NCBI GenBank assembly: GCA_949825025.1
Contig: OX463782.1
Span: 33,823,351-33,887,350 of the forward strand
DNA length: 64,000 nt
Reading direction: 5' to 3'
Source: Siphlonurus alternatus
Taxonomy: Eukaryota > Arthropoda > Insecta > Ephemeroptera > Siphlonuridae
This document shows positions 1 to 14,332 of the stretch, piece by piece; position 1 is the stretch's first letter; each line of letters starts with the position of its first letter. The notes under the pieces were generated by a model, which was not told where the DNA came from, ran no database searches, and saw nothing but the letters and a program-made list of their open reading frames with translations. The position numbers were made by a program, and so were the translations under genes.

Positions 1-230
1 AAAAAAAAAAAAGTCCAAAAACCTCGATCTGGATCCATTTTTTTTCAATCTTGACTTGTCTGGATCCAGTTGGACCCAGCCCGATCCGTACTTTGCTAGG
101 CTGGATCCGACTGGATCCAATTTTTCATTTTCTGGATCCAGCTCGATCGAACCCTGACCCGACTGGATCCAGCTTGATCGAATCCTGACCCGTCTGGATC
201 CAATTGGATCCAGACTGGATCCATCATTTT
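1..230. repeat. GGATCC-rich degenerate tandem repeat
   Basis: Nine GGATCC words occur in about 215 bases, mostly inside CTGGATCCA. They are interleaved with CTCGATCGAACCCTGACC-like units. The array runs off the left edge of the window. No reading frame is present. It could be a minisatellite or the subterminal part of an element whose other end lies outside. Confidence 0.6.
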
Positions 231-678
231 CATAAGGGTACTCAACTATAATATATAGAGTATGTTTCTGTGTTTACTTTTTTTTAGCTATATATACAAC
301 AGATATACTTGTATGATATGTACTGTATTTATATCACACAATACTGTACATATATCTATTAATGCTTTTATCATATATATTCAAACGTACCAGCTAATTT
401 CATTATTAAAGATCTAGCTGCCTCACATATCACATATGAATCACATATCAACAACATCCATTATTCTTGAGTCTTAATTGACACTCTTGTTTTGAACTAT
501 TTGAAGTTTACGCATATTTACTTTCGTGATGTCATGAATCATATGTTTTGCGTTGCAAATCCCCGTCGACGTATCTTTAATGCAGGTACGTCGGTTTGAC
601 GTCATCATTCAATCATCAATAAAAAAGCATCGACGTATCTTTAATAGTCGTACGTCCGACGTCGCAGCAGACAGTTCC
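231..678. other. AT-rich intergenic, one direct repeat
   Basis: No gene is seen. The 15-mer CGACGTATCTTTAAT occurs twice about 62 bp apart, each copy followed by a GTACGTC-type word. Confidence 0.5.
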
Positions 679-2031
679 CTGTAAAAACACACTGGGAGAT
701 AAGTAATATTAAAAACGTACCTTTCATCATATTTAAATAAAAGAAATTGTTTCGCAAATAGTTTCATTTAATTAAAGAGAAGATGCAATCGATGCAATAT
801 CAAGTCCTGCCACCAACTTTTCTGTTTAAATTATTGGCGCGTCATGCAACAATCAGCCAATAAAAATGTGTAAATTTATCATACTGGACTCCTTCCGCTC
901 CTTCCGTATCTGCTGATTATCTATTGAATTATTTTATTAAACCTAAAACTGAGCCTCTTTTCTTATCTACGAAAATAGTAGGATGCCGTAGGATTCAATA
1001 TTTAACTTTATTAAGACCCTTGAATCATAATTTATCAATGTCTTTTCAACCCCCTGTTTGCTGCTGCTGAAACCAGTAACGGAAGGATTGAAAAATAAAT
1101 ACAGTTTTAATTTCAACTTTTCCAACACGCCTGTATGTGGTCGAGTGGAAAAGCACTCGCATTCCATGTAAGAGGTGAAGGGTTCAAATCTCCTCTGGAT
1201 CAATTTACATTTTTAGTAGCACGAAGAATTAATTCAAACGTATACGGGGTAAAATAATCTTATTTTTTCTTACAATATAATCATGTTATACTATTATAAA
1301 TCACACTTTTTCATATAAATATATAAATACGCACTTACAAAAACTTTGCAAAAAAAAAAAAAAAAAAGCAAAAACCAAAAAAAAAAGCAAAAACCAAAAA
1401 AAAAAGCGTTTCATTCAATGATAGAAAAATTAATAAGAAATTATAAACAAAACTATTTTACCCCGTTTGAGTTAAAAATATGAAATAAACTTCTTCGTGC
1501 TACTAAAAATGAGAATTGAACTGGGGGAGATTTGAACCCTTCACCACTTGCATGGAATGCGAGTGCTTTTCCACGCGACCACATACAGGCGTGTTGGAAA
1601 AGTTGAAATTAAAACTGTATTTATTTTTCAATCCTTCCGTTACTGGTTTCAGCAGCAGCAAACAGGGGGTTGAAAAGACATTGATAAATTATGATTCAAG
1701 GGTCTTAATAAATTTAAATATTGAATCCTACGGCATCCTACTATCTTCGTAGATAAGAAAAGAGGCTCAGTTTTAGGTTTAATAAAATAATTCAATAGAT
1801 AATCAGCAGATACGGAAGGAGTCCAGTATGATAAATATACACATTTTTATTGGCTGATTGTTGCATGACGCGCCAATAATTTAAACAGAAAAGTTGGTGG
1901 CAGGACTTGATATTGCATCGATTGCATCTTCTCTTTAATTAAATGAAACTATTTGCGAAACAATTTCTATTATTTAAATATGATGAAAGGTACGTTTGTA
2001 ATATTACTTATCTCCCAGTGTATTTTTACAG
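679..2031. mobile_element. 1.35-kb fold-back element with ~570-bp arms
   Basis: The left arm (about 679-1257) is the reverse complement of the right arm (about 1447-2031). It begins CTGTAAAAACACACTGGGAG and is matched by the right end with few mismatches. The short spacer holds A-rich direct repeats. The two similar 78-residue reading frames, one in each arm, are this same arm read in opposite directions, not genes. No transposase is present. Confidence 0.8.
1129..1203 (+). other. tRNA-like A/B-box sequence in fold-back arm
   Basis: TGGTCGAGTGG resembles a pol III A box and GGTTCAAATCT a B box at tRNA-like spacing. No matching acceptor stem was found. The mirror copy lies at about 1516-1590 on the minus strand. 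This is a tRNA-derived relic, not a functional tRNA gene. Confidence 0.4.
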
Positions 2032-2274
2032 TACGCGTATATGGAATAATGTTCATTTTTTAAGTTTTAAAACTCATAGGCTATAGGCATTTGAAATTTT
2101 GAATTTTGGCTAGGTTGTTTTTGATTGGCTACCTGTTATGCAGGTGCGTACAGGTATGCATATCTATAGTGAACCGAACCTGACATAGCGATGACGTCAC
2201 TGGCGATGCGCCATCGCCTCCAGGTAAAGTGCATCTTTTAAATATGCATTTGAGCATACCCAGGTAGGAAGATC

Positions 2275-2545
2275 CCATTGAATCCATTAAAAACCCATTG
2301 CTAACCATAGAAATTTGGCGCTCAAAAACGCCCATTGGTACCGATTGGAACCAATGGGCTTCAATGGGCTCCCATGGGAAGCTCACCCATGGGTTCTCAT
2401 GGGTTTCTATGGGCTCCCATGGGTAGCTCACCCATGGGTTCTCATGGGTTTCTATGGGCTCCTATAGGAAGCTCACCCATTGGTTCCCATGGGTTTCAAT
2501 GGGCCTGAAACAGATTTTAGAGCGCCAAATTTCTACGGTTACCCA
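2275..2545. repeat. CCCATGGG tandem repeat inside an inverted repeat
   Basis: About two and a half units of roughly 50 bp are rich in GGGCTCCCATGGG and CTCACCCATGGG. They lie between inverted copies of AGAAATTTGGCGCTC (about 2307 and 2520). Words of the same type recur at 5260-5520. Confidence 0.6.
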
Positions 2546-3479
2546 TTGACGCCAATCAGCCTTAATGGACTTCTATGGGTAGCAATAGAATCGGACAGGT
2601 CCCAATAGGCGGCAATGCAATGGAACTGGAAAATTAAAGAGAACATTAAGCGGCCCTCAATCGTTATATAACCCTGAGTACAGGGCTGTGCCGAAGTCCA
2701 CTTGCCATTCCGTACGCTGCAGGGCACTTAGGAAATAAGAGCACAAGTCTAATGGCAAATTATAACCATAACAAATAGTAATAAAACATCTACAACATTA
2801 ATATTATTTTATTTTCCCACTAAAATACACACAGAACTACCTTAATATGGGCACAATTAAGTACACATAATATTATTATGTATTTATATTTAATTAATTG
2901 CTAATTATTGATCTCTTAATAATTAATTAAAAAATGAAAACTTTCAAAACATATTTAATTTAAATAATATAAATACACAGCAACTAAAATGCACAAAAAA
3001 TAGAAATTAAAACACACATAAATGGTATAAAAAATAACAACATGCATTTTTCTTCTTACTGTACGTGGTATATATGCGGTATGCATATGCATACGTCTTA
3101 ATTTTGATGTTTTAAAAACATCAGCCATCTATACGCTGACCGGCAGGCCACGCCACCGAGGTCGGTCCTTGTTTTTGCGACTCTTTCTCGCGTCGAGAAG
3201 TCTCAAAACACATGGATCAACAGAAAAAACACAAAGTAAAACATTCTTAAACACCTTTATCTGAAAGAAATAAGTTTTACTTCCCTAATTCTTAAAAAAA
3301 AACGAAAATATTCTTCCGTTTTGACAGCACGCCACTTCTCAAACAAAGACACAAATTTTCAGCTGACAGCCAGTGCCACGAGCGCCACGCGTCACGCAGC
3401 GGCAAAAATGCGCAGCGAGATTTTGAATTTAAAACGGTTTCTGCAATAATTAAAAATATATTTTTTTATTGGTAAATCC
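2546..3479. other. AT-rich sequence, no gene seen
   Basis: No convincing frame or splice pattern is present. A short GC-richer patch at 3120-3210 and another at 3325-3420 have no recognisable coding content. Confidence 0.4.
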
Positions 3480-4310
3480 TTAAGTGCAGTATTATTCAGC
3501 TGTTAATTAAAGATAATTACCACCATAAATAAACGCGTACGCGTAAGTTACATAATAATTATATAAAAATATGTTAATATAATATAAGAGATAAAATTAA
3601 ATTAATTAAATTTTTATAATTATATAATTATGTAAATAAATAATTATGATTATTATTAATCTAATTCAATTAACCGATGAAATATAGTCTACGGCAACAA
3701 GATAAATTGATCTCAATTCTTAATATTTTTAAAACTTTTCAAATGATTTATTATTATTTAATTCAAACAATTTTCTATAATATCATATCATAAACTTATT
3801 ATAATAATTATTATTTTGCAGTGATAATTAATATGGAATATAGATATATTGATTTTTTAATTAAATTTAAGTAATTAAAATCATAATTACAATTTACATA
3901 TAAATATAATATAATTATATATATATAGTAACTGTTTATATAATTTAAAAAAGATCGCATTTGAATCAAAGTTTATTTGATTTAATTAAGTGTCAAATAA
4001 ATATATGTATTCCATATTAATTAAATCACTGCAAAATAATTATTATTATAATAAGTTTATGATATGATATTATAGAAAATTATTTGAATTAAATAATAAT
4101 AAATCATTTGAAAAGTTTTAAAAATATTAAGAATTGAGATCAATTTATATTTTGTTGCCGTAGACTATATTTCATCGGTTAATTGAATTATAGATTAACA
4201 AATTTTTATCTAATTATTAAGTAACGTACGTGTACATACCGTTTTTATTTATTGTGGTTATAAATTATCTTTAATTAATAGCTGAATTAATAGTGCAATT
4301 AAAATTATAA
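3480..4310. repeat. long imperfect inverted repeat
   Basis: 3655-3840 is nearly the reverse complement of 4008-4195, for example ATGAAATATAGTCTACGGCA against its mirror. Weaker symmetry extends outward to about 3480 and 4310. The sequence is very AT-rich. It is probably an old palindromic element. Confidence 0.65.
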
Positions 4311-4467
4311 TTTATTTTTAATAATAAAAAATATGATTTACATAGTTTAATTGATTTAATTGTAAAATAAATATATTATATATTCAATATTAATTATAAT
4401 TATCACTGCAACATTTTATTTATTATTATAATATTTTTATTGTTAAAATAAATTATAGTTATACAAC

Positions 4468-4977
4468 CAGTGATGATACGCTTCGCGAAGCTACGCGCGA
4501 AATTTCGCTAGTTTCGCGAATATTCGCGAAGTTTCGCAAGCCAAGTTTCGCGAAAGTTTCGTACGAAACTTCGCGAAATTTATATATTTGAATTTCCCGC
4601 TCTACTTTTTCAAATCGTATTTAACAGGTCCGATCATCTTCTGTATGTCGATACGCCTTTTTCTTCCTAATTTTGCTTTAATGACAGGTTTAATTGCATA
4701 AATGAATTAAAAAAGAGTTCAATTTAATTTATTAGATGTAACAAAAAAAATAATTATTTTTTATTAATTTTAAAAATTACTTTTAATTATTTTTAAAATC
4801 AAATAAAACATTCGAGGACAGGTCATGAAAGGGGCCATTTTATCTTGTTTTCTTAATTTTTTGATGAATATATGAAAAATCGCATTGCGATAGTCATTTT
4901 TTAAATTTCGCGAAGTTTCGCGAAAATTCGCGCGAAAGTTTCGCGCACCATGTTTCGCGCGAAGTTTTGCATCTCTG
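4468..4977. mobile_element. hAT-type non-autonomous element, 510 bp
   Basis: The ends are CAGTGATGATACGCTTCGCG and, in reverse complement, CAGAGATGCAAAACTTCGCG. A perfect 8-bp duplication TATACAAC flanks it (4460-4467 and 4978-4985). TTCGCGAA words cluster at both subterminal regions. The 8-bp duplication and CAG...CTG ends are typical of the hAT superfamily. No transposase is encoded. Confidence 0.85.
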
Positions 4978-4985
4978 TATACAAC

Positions 4986-5256
4986 AACCCCATCTATATA
5001 CCTCAACGTCTCCAGAGGCGGATGCCGAACCAGCGCGCAGCTCCGGGGGGTGGGGTTGGCGGGAGCTTTATTTATCAATGTGAACTTGGGAAGGAGGGGG
5101 TGTTGTGTGCCTGGTAACAAACCTTCAAAATATTTTGGGACCAATATTTGGGGGGGGGGGACTTTGCTTCGCACCCTCTCTCGCTTCCCTTTTGGATCCG
5201 CGAGTCTGCCGCCCCCGCCCCCCCAAACGCGTTAACATGCATAGAAGACTTCAAAA
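4986..5256. other. G-run-rich block, no gene
   Basis: Long G and C runs and a few GC-richer words are seen. Both-strand short frames exist only because stops are rare here. Confidence 0.4.
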
Positions 5257-5698
5257 GGATAGGTACATTTAAACCGATAGAATCTATTGGGCCACCTATT
5301 TTGGGTGATAAGATTCAATGGTGAACTTAAAGGGTCTCTATAGGATCCAATGGGAAATAATTGGTGGATGATCGAAAGTCATTGAAACCGATAGGAATTT
5401 CAATGGGTTTCAATGTTTTTCTAATGGATCCTTTAAAAACCCATCAAAATTGTTTAAAACCCATGGACACCCATTGAAATTTTAATGGGTTTCAATCAGT
5501 GGTAATGGGAATTTTCTACCTGGGTACTTACAGTGCTCAAAAAATTCGCATAAAATTCACACATGTATTTCTCAGCCCCCTCTTTCGATTAAGCCAATCA
5601 GATTCACGCATGCAAATTCCTCATTCTATACTCTTGTAACTATCAAATAAGGACTTGTATAATAATACATATATGTCAATGTCACGCACTCGAGAATG

Positions 5699-6091
5699 TG
5701 TGGTAGTAATTAATGAGTAATGCAGTTACAACTCTTATCATATTTCACGGCCACGCGCCCTTGACTTGAAGATGACACTTGCATCACTGCATGTGCATCT
5801 ATATGTATTACTCATGTAATCTAGATTGTTCTCCATCTCCCTAGATTATTCCCGATTCTTCTATATTATTCTAGTAATTAGATGTAGATCTTATAATAGA
5901 CTCGATATAAATAGGAGCAGCGATATGCAGCGATCATCATTCACTCATCATTCACTATCATAAGAACATCATCTTTCATCAGATCATCAGCTAGCGTTCT
6001 AACATCACGCAGAGATGCTGTATGGTTCATTGTAATGTGCATTATCGTGTTATAATAAAGAACATAGTTAATATATACATTACATCTACAG
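5699..6091 (+). mobile_element. LTR-like block (possible solo LTR)
   Basis: The block starts TGTGGTAG and ends CATCTACA. It has a TATA box (TATAAATAGG near 5907), then an AATAAA signal near 6053, in LTR order. No clear target duplication, primer-binding site or gag/pol frame was found. It could instead be a promoter and 3' end of an unrelated non-coding transcript. Confidence 0.35.
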
Positions 6092-6498
6092 TGTTGTGAT
6101 TTACATTAGTTAACTTCAAGATTAAGGTTACAGTTAATTGTCGTCAGGTTATAATTTAATCGAACACATTTTTTGCAGCTAGACTTCATATTACAACAGG
6201 CACGGACTGGGCCGAAATTTCCTACCGAACGAGAGAAAAAGGACGGCCCACATAGGCGGAGGCCCGCATTCGAAAGGGGGGTTTCGCTGCGTTTTTTTTT
6301 TTAGGATTTCACTAGATTTTTTACTAAATTTTACTAGATTTTTTACTAAAGTTCACTAAAGTATCCTCAAATCACCTAAAATATTTTTCGCAGGTGCAAT
6401 ATTTTTTTAGGATTTCACTAGATTATTTACTAAAGTTAACTAAAATATCCTCAAATTGCCTAAAATTTGTTTTTTCTTATTCTTAGCTATACAATTAA

Positions 6499-7060
<562 letters not shown>

Positions 7061-7614
7061 TACCAAGAATATCGCTTAAAATATTTTATTATTAACTTTA
7101 CTAAGAACATAATTATATTTATCATTTAAGTCCCCTATTCCCCTGTATAATTACAATCACACCGGCAAAATGGAATAGTATAATACTTTGAAGAAATGAT
7201 GGAAGTGTAGAATTAAATTTCATTATATAATTTTTTTATTTAAAAACTGGGCATTTTAAATTAAAATAAATTGTTTTCTTAATGTTAATGTTAATAAATA
7301 CATGTTATATTTATAATATTTTTTTCCCATGGTGAATTGAACTTCTTTAAAAAATAAGAAAATAATTATTTACTCGTGATTTGCTAGGATTGTATCTTAT
7401 TTTGTAATATGATAATTATGGTGATTATAACATTATGAGTGACCTTTAATTATAAAAGAAAAAACAACAACATTATTTGATTATAAAGTAAATAATTTTG
7501 ACAAAAAAATAAGCAGATTGAGGCATAAAGTTAAACATAGTTTATGATAAAAAATAAATTAATGGTAATCACGAGTTTCATATTTATAAGAAAGTTAGAA
7601 AATTATATATTTAA

Positions 7615-8004
7615 GGGTAAGATAACACGAAACATCGATTGTTGTAGTCCCATTTGATTAACATGTAAACCTTAGCAACCTCATAATAATTCTGAATTTT
7701 TTTTAGAGACAGTTCTTAGCATAAAAAAAATGTAGAAAAAATTTCAATCGCTCATTCCGATTTTTTAAAATTATTTTTTAAATCTTCCATTATATTATAG
7801 TGTATATATATAGGGCTTTCCCATGGAGACCTAAACTAATAAATTAATATATAAAAATCGGATCGAGCGATTGTTTTGAAATTTTTTCTACAATTTTTTG
7901 GTGCTAAGAAATGTCTCTAAAAAAAAAAGAAATTCAAAATTATTATGATAAGGCTTACATGTCAAATGGGACTACATCAATCGATAATTCGTGATATCTT
8001 ACCC
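7615..8004. mobile_element. TTAA MITE, family A, intact
   Basis: It is 390 bp and flanked by TTAA on both sides. The inverted ends read GGGTAAGATAACACGAA, and the whole element is close to palindromic. It is nested in the 2.3-kb hAT element. Related copies lie at 37691 and 56735. Confidence 0.8.
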
Positions 8005-8502
8005 TTAAGAAGGTAAGCTACAAGCTACTTTTTGAAACAAAACAATCAAGAATTTGCTCATTTTTAGCCTTACATTCAATATTTCTTTATTTCTCACAAA
8101 ACGTCAACATTATAATATATTAAATCGTTTAATCTGTCTTGAGACAATCTACTTCTAATACGCGTTTTCAATAGCTTCAATTTTTAGAAAATGAGCGTTC
8201 ACATGTTTACATGCTACTTGTGCGAGTTGTGTGCAGCTAAGTGTTTTTAATACAAATTTATAAGCAATAACTTTTAATTGCAAATACGCGCGGGTCAAAA
8301 ATACTTTTAATTTAGTTTTATTTATTCCCGTCTTCATCCTTTTCTTTTTCTTTTTTTTTTTTTATCTTCTTTTTCTCTCTTATTCTCCCTTTTTTTTTTC
8401 TTTGTGGCCGGCGGCCCACATTTGGCCCGGCGGCCCACTTTTGCCGCAGCCGACCGAACGGCGTTCGTTGGTTCGGCGGGCCAGTCCGTCGCTGTATTAC
8501 AA

Positions 8503-9149
8503 CATATTTGGAGAGACTTCATAATAAAATAAATATATATACTTTTTGTAAAATATTAACTATTACTAGACAGCATTCTAAATATTGAGAGAATTAAAGA
8601 GAGAGATAAAGGAAGCATTTTCGGAAAACTCATAAATTCTAAAACTAGAACGTTATAATATATATATATATATAATATGGTAAAAACAGAGTACACGTAT
8701 TTTATTTTTTTGGTTGTATTTTGTAAACCAATTAAATATGATTGCATAATGTATACTGAAAAATTGTATAGTAAATTTAATGTTTCTTAAAAAAAATTCA
8801 AGATTTTTATTCCTGAAAATTTGAACGAACATTTAAATCAAATTACGTATATTGTTAAAATTATATGTATTTGAAAATGTAAATTTATTTTTTAAACTAT
8901 ATATATATATAATATATATATATATATATAATATATATTATGTAATCAATTTCTCATGCGTGATGTATAAATTATAGTCTAATTTTTATATGGAATAAAT
9001 CAAATCTATAATTTATTATCTCAATATATTATATTGATCCGTACTTTTAATTTATAACATATATATATATATGCCATGCTAATTAGTCTATAGCTACAAA
9101 TATGATTCGTGTTAGGAAATAGGAAACAACGACTTCATGAGTAAAACAT
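8503..9149. other. AT-rich downstream flank, no gene seen
   Basis: The stretch is AT-rich with short (TA)n tracts at 8658, 8898 and 9060. Nothing else is recognised. Confidence 0.4.
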
Positions 9150-9155
9150 TTTATT
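9150..9155 (-). terminator. poly(A) signal AATAAA of the 105-residue protein gene
   Basis: Read on the minus strand, AATAAA lies about 30 nt past the stop codon of the four-exon gene. Confidence 0.6.
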
Positions 9156-9182
9156 GTAATTCCTGCGCAGTGACAGGTTAGG

Positions 9183-12100
9183 TTAGTGGTTCTTGAGGTT
9201 GCTGGGGTGGAGTCTCTCGTAGCACCCTCGCTGGAAGAAGACGCAGTTGTCCGGGAGCTTTCCCTGGAACACTCGCTGACAGTCCTCGTACGTGACGTCA
9301 CCTTCCTTGCAGGTCAAGGTCACGAACACTGAAATACAGTAAAATTAATTTAAAATTCCTTCCGGAAGTAGCCGGAAGTGTGAATTTTTTAACTCTTCTA
9401 TTTGTAATTCAGTTTTGAAACTTTATAGATGGTTTTATATTAGCTGAACTGACCAAAAAGTGAAATTGCAACGCTGAAATTGGAATAGAAAGACCAGAAA
9501 CCTCGCATTTCCGGCTACTTCCGGAGAGAATATCATGCAAATTTGACTGAAGGTTGGTGAACCGCGTCAACATGGTGAATATGACATGAGGTATTATATT
9601 ATATTTATTATATGTTTTAGTTCATTATTTGATGCTTTTTTTATTTATAATCCCTTCCCTACTCTATTGTATTACATCTCTTTGAATTTTTTGTTTGATA
9701 TTATATTATTTAAATCATAAAATTACATATCATTGCTGTACTTTAACAATTACCATTAATTATGTAAGACGCTATATAACATAATGTAAATTAAAAAACG
9801 GGGGAACGAGCTAAATATTTTGTTAACAATATATATTTTACAATAAACAAGTAGATAAATTAATTTAGTATGCATCATGTTAAAATATTTTATTAATAAT
9901 TTAATTAATATTTACATACAATGCATGTATTGTATTTTACGTAAATATTGTGAGTTATTAAACTTAAGCTAATAGATAGCTATTACTGTTTGTATTTGTA
10001 TTTATTTATTACACATATAGAACCGTAAGGTACAAAATGCATGTTTACAATATTTTAGTATATTGCAATATATTATACCTGTAAAAGAAACATAAAAATT
10101 AAAACATATTATCATCAGTTTCATCAGTTTTATATTATTATTACAATTACAATCATACATAATATAGTATTATCTAGTCAGTCCACAATACCTGAGAAAT
10201 AAAACTTTTATATAAAAAAAAAAAAAAAACATTTTTATTAATAAAAAAAAAAGTTATAAAAAGTTATTTTAAGTTATAAAAACAAAAAGTCATGCATGAT
10301 CCAATGATAAACGCGCGATTGATACTGACAAAATTTTGTCCTATAATAATTAAAATATTAATACATATAATTTTTACTTTAACAGAGCTAGACTATTAAG
10401 AAATGTTTTTGATTACAGAAAGTCCAAAAATATCATACTTACTCCACTCTGGCCAATTTTCTGGCTCAGTAAAACGGTCCTGAAAAAGAATAATTATATT
10501 AGTTTATAGATCGATCGTGACAGAAATATTATATGCATGTATTTTTCATAAGTCCTCGATTTATAATTCATTTTTTTAGGGTAAGGTAACGTGTGAATTA
10601 GCTGGGTTTCTTTAGTCCTAATTTGATTAACAAACCTTAGCAAATGTACAAAATTCTGAAAAAAATTTGAGACACAGATCATAATATCCAAAAGCCGTAG
10701 AAAAAATTTCAAGGCAATTATTCGAGCCGATTTTTTTAAATTTAGTTTTTAGTATGGCTCTCCATGGGAAAACCCTATGCTGAAAATTAAGAAACATTAA
10801 TTAAAAAAAAAAACGTCTCGAATAATTGTCTTGAATTTTTTCTATCATGGCTTTCAGTACTGAAGTCTGTCTCAAATTTTTTTCAGAATTTTTGTGAATT
10901 TGCTAAAAGGTTTACATATTAATCATAAATGGGTCTATAAAAACAGCTGATTCACGTTACCTTATATACCCTTAGACCAACTAGACAACATTTGACTATT
11001 AATACACATCGCTAACATTTCCCTGCTAGTATGGTCATACAATCAGAAGTTGATAAGTTTGATAACAGCTTAATGAAAAAAAGTGTTGCCCCCTCATGCT
11101 CCCAGGAAGGAAAAAACATCGTCGCTTTACTCGACCGCCGTCTGGCAAAGAAAAAAAAAAAACATGTTGGCTAATTGTAAGTTGGCTTACGTCCGTTGTA
11201 ATTTAAAATTGCCTGTACTTTATAAGTATAAAGGTGGATTCACATCGTGGCGAAATTTATCATGCGACGCGACGCGAATAATGCGCACTTGCTATAACAT
11301 CCATTGGCGGCCATATTTGGCGATTAAAAGAAAAAGAGCATCGTAATTAACGCGATTCCCGGCGAATTTGCCGCCGCATAGGATTTCACAGCTTTTACGT
11401 CAAAATCGCGTCGCATCGCCATTGTCGCCATCTGAATCCACCTTTATAGACTTGCGTTTTAACCTTTTTTCTTGTCCTCTGTGCATTTTTATTTTTTATG
11501 CATATCGCGATCAGCTTTTAAATTTGAAAGGTTTAAATTACAGAATAATAATAATATAATTTTGTGGATAACTTTTTCATATAATTATTATATATAGGAA
11601 TTAAGAATTATTTGGAAAAATCTAAAAATCATAATATTATAGAGTAACAAATTTCTGTTCTAAAATTTAATTTCTTTAAAGAGACCATATATAATATATA
11701 TAAAGGAAAAAAAATATATATAATTCTATATATTAATTCCATTTGTTTAAATGTTAAAAAAATGCATGGCGAGATGAAGGATGGAGAAATTTATATGATA
11801 TTGTCATGCATGACAAAATGACGTCAAACCGTCTGCCAAATTACGTGGCATGTATGTATATATTGTATAGATGCCTGACATTAAGTTGTCAAATTCCCCA
11901 TTCCCTCAATCAAAATTACTTAAAGGAGGGGAACCGCTTCAGCTTTTATATTTTTAATGTTTTATAAATAATGTCAAACTTACTTGTGCACCAAAAAAAT
12001 AGTCACCAGTCACCACCCTCCTCCTTCTACCAGTACAGCAGTTGACATTTAAAAAGCGCGCCGAAGAAAATTGGGGCATATGACGTCAAGATCAACGATT

Positions 12101-14241
12101 GGTTGCGCTTGACCTATCATGGCGCTTTACGTCATAAGCCCCAATTTTAATTGGAGCACTTTTTGAAAATCAACTGCTGAAATGGTGGAAGGAGGAGGGT
12201 GGTGATTATTTTTTTGGTGCACAAGTAAGTTTGACATTATTTATAAAACATTAAAAATATAAAAGCTGAAGCGGTTCCCCTCCTTTAAGCAGTAAAATTT
12301 TAATGAACAACTTATAAAACGAAAAGTATATATGTAAAAAAGTTCAATTATTAAATTTAAGCACATAAAACTTATGCAACTTTTTCAGCACGCGAGATGG
12401 CTACAGTCAAATTTACATGATATTCTCTCCGGAAGTAGCCGGAAGTGAAAGGTTTTCGGTCTTCATATTCGTATTTCAGTGTTATGTTTTCATATACAGC
12501 TCATTATATATATACTTCTACTTCAAAGTACCCAGCAAAATTTCAAAACTGAAATACAAACAGAATATCCACAAACTTCACACTTCCGGCTACTTCCGGA
12601 AGGGATATTAAATTAATTTGACTGCAGTATACACGCGGTGTCACTCGGCCACGACCCACCGCCTGTTTCTCGTAAACGTCGTTGTCTGGAAATCCTTCTT
12701 GCGGCGCTGAACTCGCCATCACTGCAGACGAAAGAAATTAAATGACGAATTTTAATTTTTTGAATAATATATAAGAGCTACGAATAATAAATAATTATAT
12801 ACCTTATTAAGAATTATAAATTCAATTATTAAATTGCAGTTATTTTTTAATTGTTGTTGGATTTTATAGCTATTTTTTAGAATAATTGATCGAGACTTAT
12901 TATAATTACGATCAAGTGACCCAAAATTTAATTTTATAAATCACCCCAGTTAACCTAAAATATAAATGAATACCAACAAAAGTAGCTACAAAACTATACT
13001 TTTATACAACATGAAAACTGTGTGCTCATGTGCATGCATTGGAATGTTGTATATCCAAAATCATCTTTATATAAATCCTCTTTTAAATAAAATCCATGAT
13101 ATATGAATAACCTGAAAGATACGTATAGTATGCTTTTTAGGGGTACCAAAGTGAATGTTTTTTTTTTTTTTTTTTTTACATATACGGGCAAATAAGAATT
13201 ATTCTGATATCCCTGTGTCTCAATATTTTCGTACAATGCCTAATTATTTTAAAATTAATTATTTAGTTTGAAAAGTGAGTCCAAAAGCCGTTGGTTGATT
13301 CAAGTCGGTGCGCGCCCGCAGCAGCCACTGATATGACGAGAATTTCCCGCGAATCATGGGAACCTCCTCCCGCCCCTTTCTTGTCGTATCACCGGCCGCT
13401 GCGGGCGCGCATCGGCTTGAATCAATCAACGGCCATAGAACTCACTTTTCAAACTAAATAGTAAATAGTTATATAATGGTATAAGTATCCATCAGAAAAT
13501 TATAGTTGCCATGTTCGTTTGCTGATTTTGACTCCTGCTACAACCACCGCGCATCGGCGCAACCCTTCTGCGCACGTTTTTTCGGCTCGAAGTCAAAACA
13601 CTACTTTTTTTTTTTTTTTTTTAAATAATGAAATAACCTTTATTTAGCGTTCACTATTTAAATACATAATAGTTGTTGTTACATATTAATTAATTGATTC
13701 TACAACAACATATAAAAATTTGTTTCATAATTTTTTATGCCTACAGAACGAACCAATATATTAAAACAGAAATAGCAAAATACCAATTAACATATCAGAT
13801 AGTTTCACAACCCCTACGATAATAATACATCAGGCCTGATACCGCGAAATTCTTTAAATGCTCTTCAATTAAACTGACCCGAGGCAAATAATAAAAGTTT
13901 TATAGCAGCAAACGTTTTAAGGTTAGTGCCAATACGTAATTTTAAATTTGCAAACATAACTTATTTAGAGGGTTAACAATAAATAAGCGATCGAAAAATT
14001 GCTCCGTATAGGATCTTACGTGCGCCCAATCTTTTTTTTGTAAGTAAATGGGAAGACAAAGGATTGGTGATGTCATCATGGATGCTGACCATTGTAAAAT
14101 AATTAGGCATTGTATGAAAACATTGAGCCACAGGGATGTTAGAATAATTCTTAGCTGCCAGAATATGTAAAAAAAAGTATTCACTTTGGTACTCCTTTTT
14201 GTATAATAATAATATATATATATATATATTATATATATATG

Positions 14242-14332
<91 letters not shown>

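Larger units (their letters stand above)
2257..5526. mobile_element. possible 3.3-kb composite element, TIR TACCCAGGTAG
   Basis: The left edge TACCCAGGTAGGAAGATCCC is mirrored at the right edge (AATTTTCTACCTGGGTA). Both subterminal regions are crowded with ATGGG/CCCAT words, as in non-autonomous elements with subterminal repeats. A TA duplication is possible. The interior holds other elements, including a hAT copy. Two unrelated elements that share a short end are an alternative. Confidence 0.35.

Noticed and set aside
967..1752. Two near-identical 78-residue proteins on opposite strands
   Set aside because: They are the two arms of a fold-back element.
4986..5235. Possible hAT MITE with CAGAGGCGG and GCGAGTCTG ends
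   Set aside because: End similarity is short and no target duplication matches.
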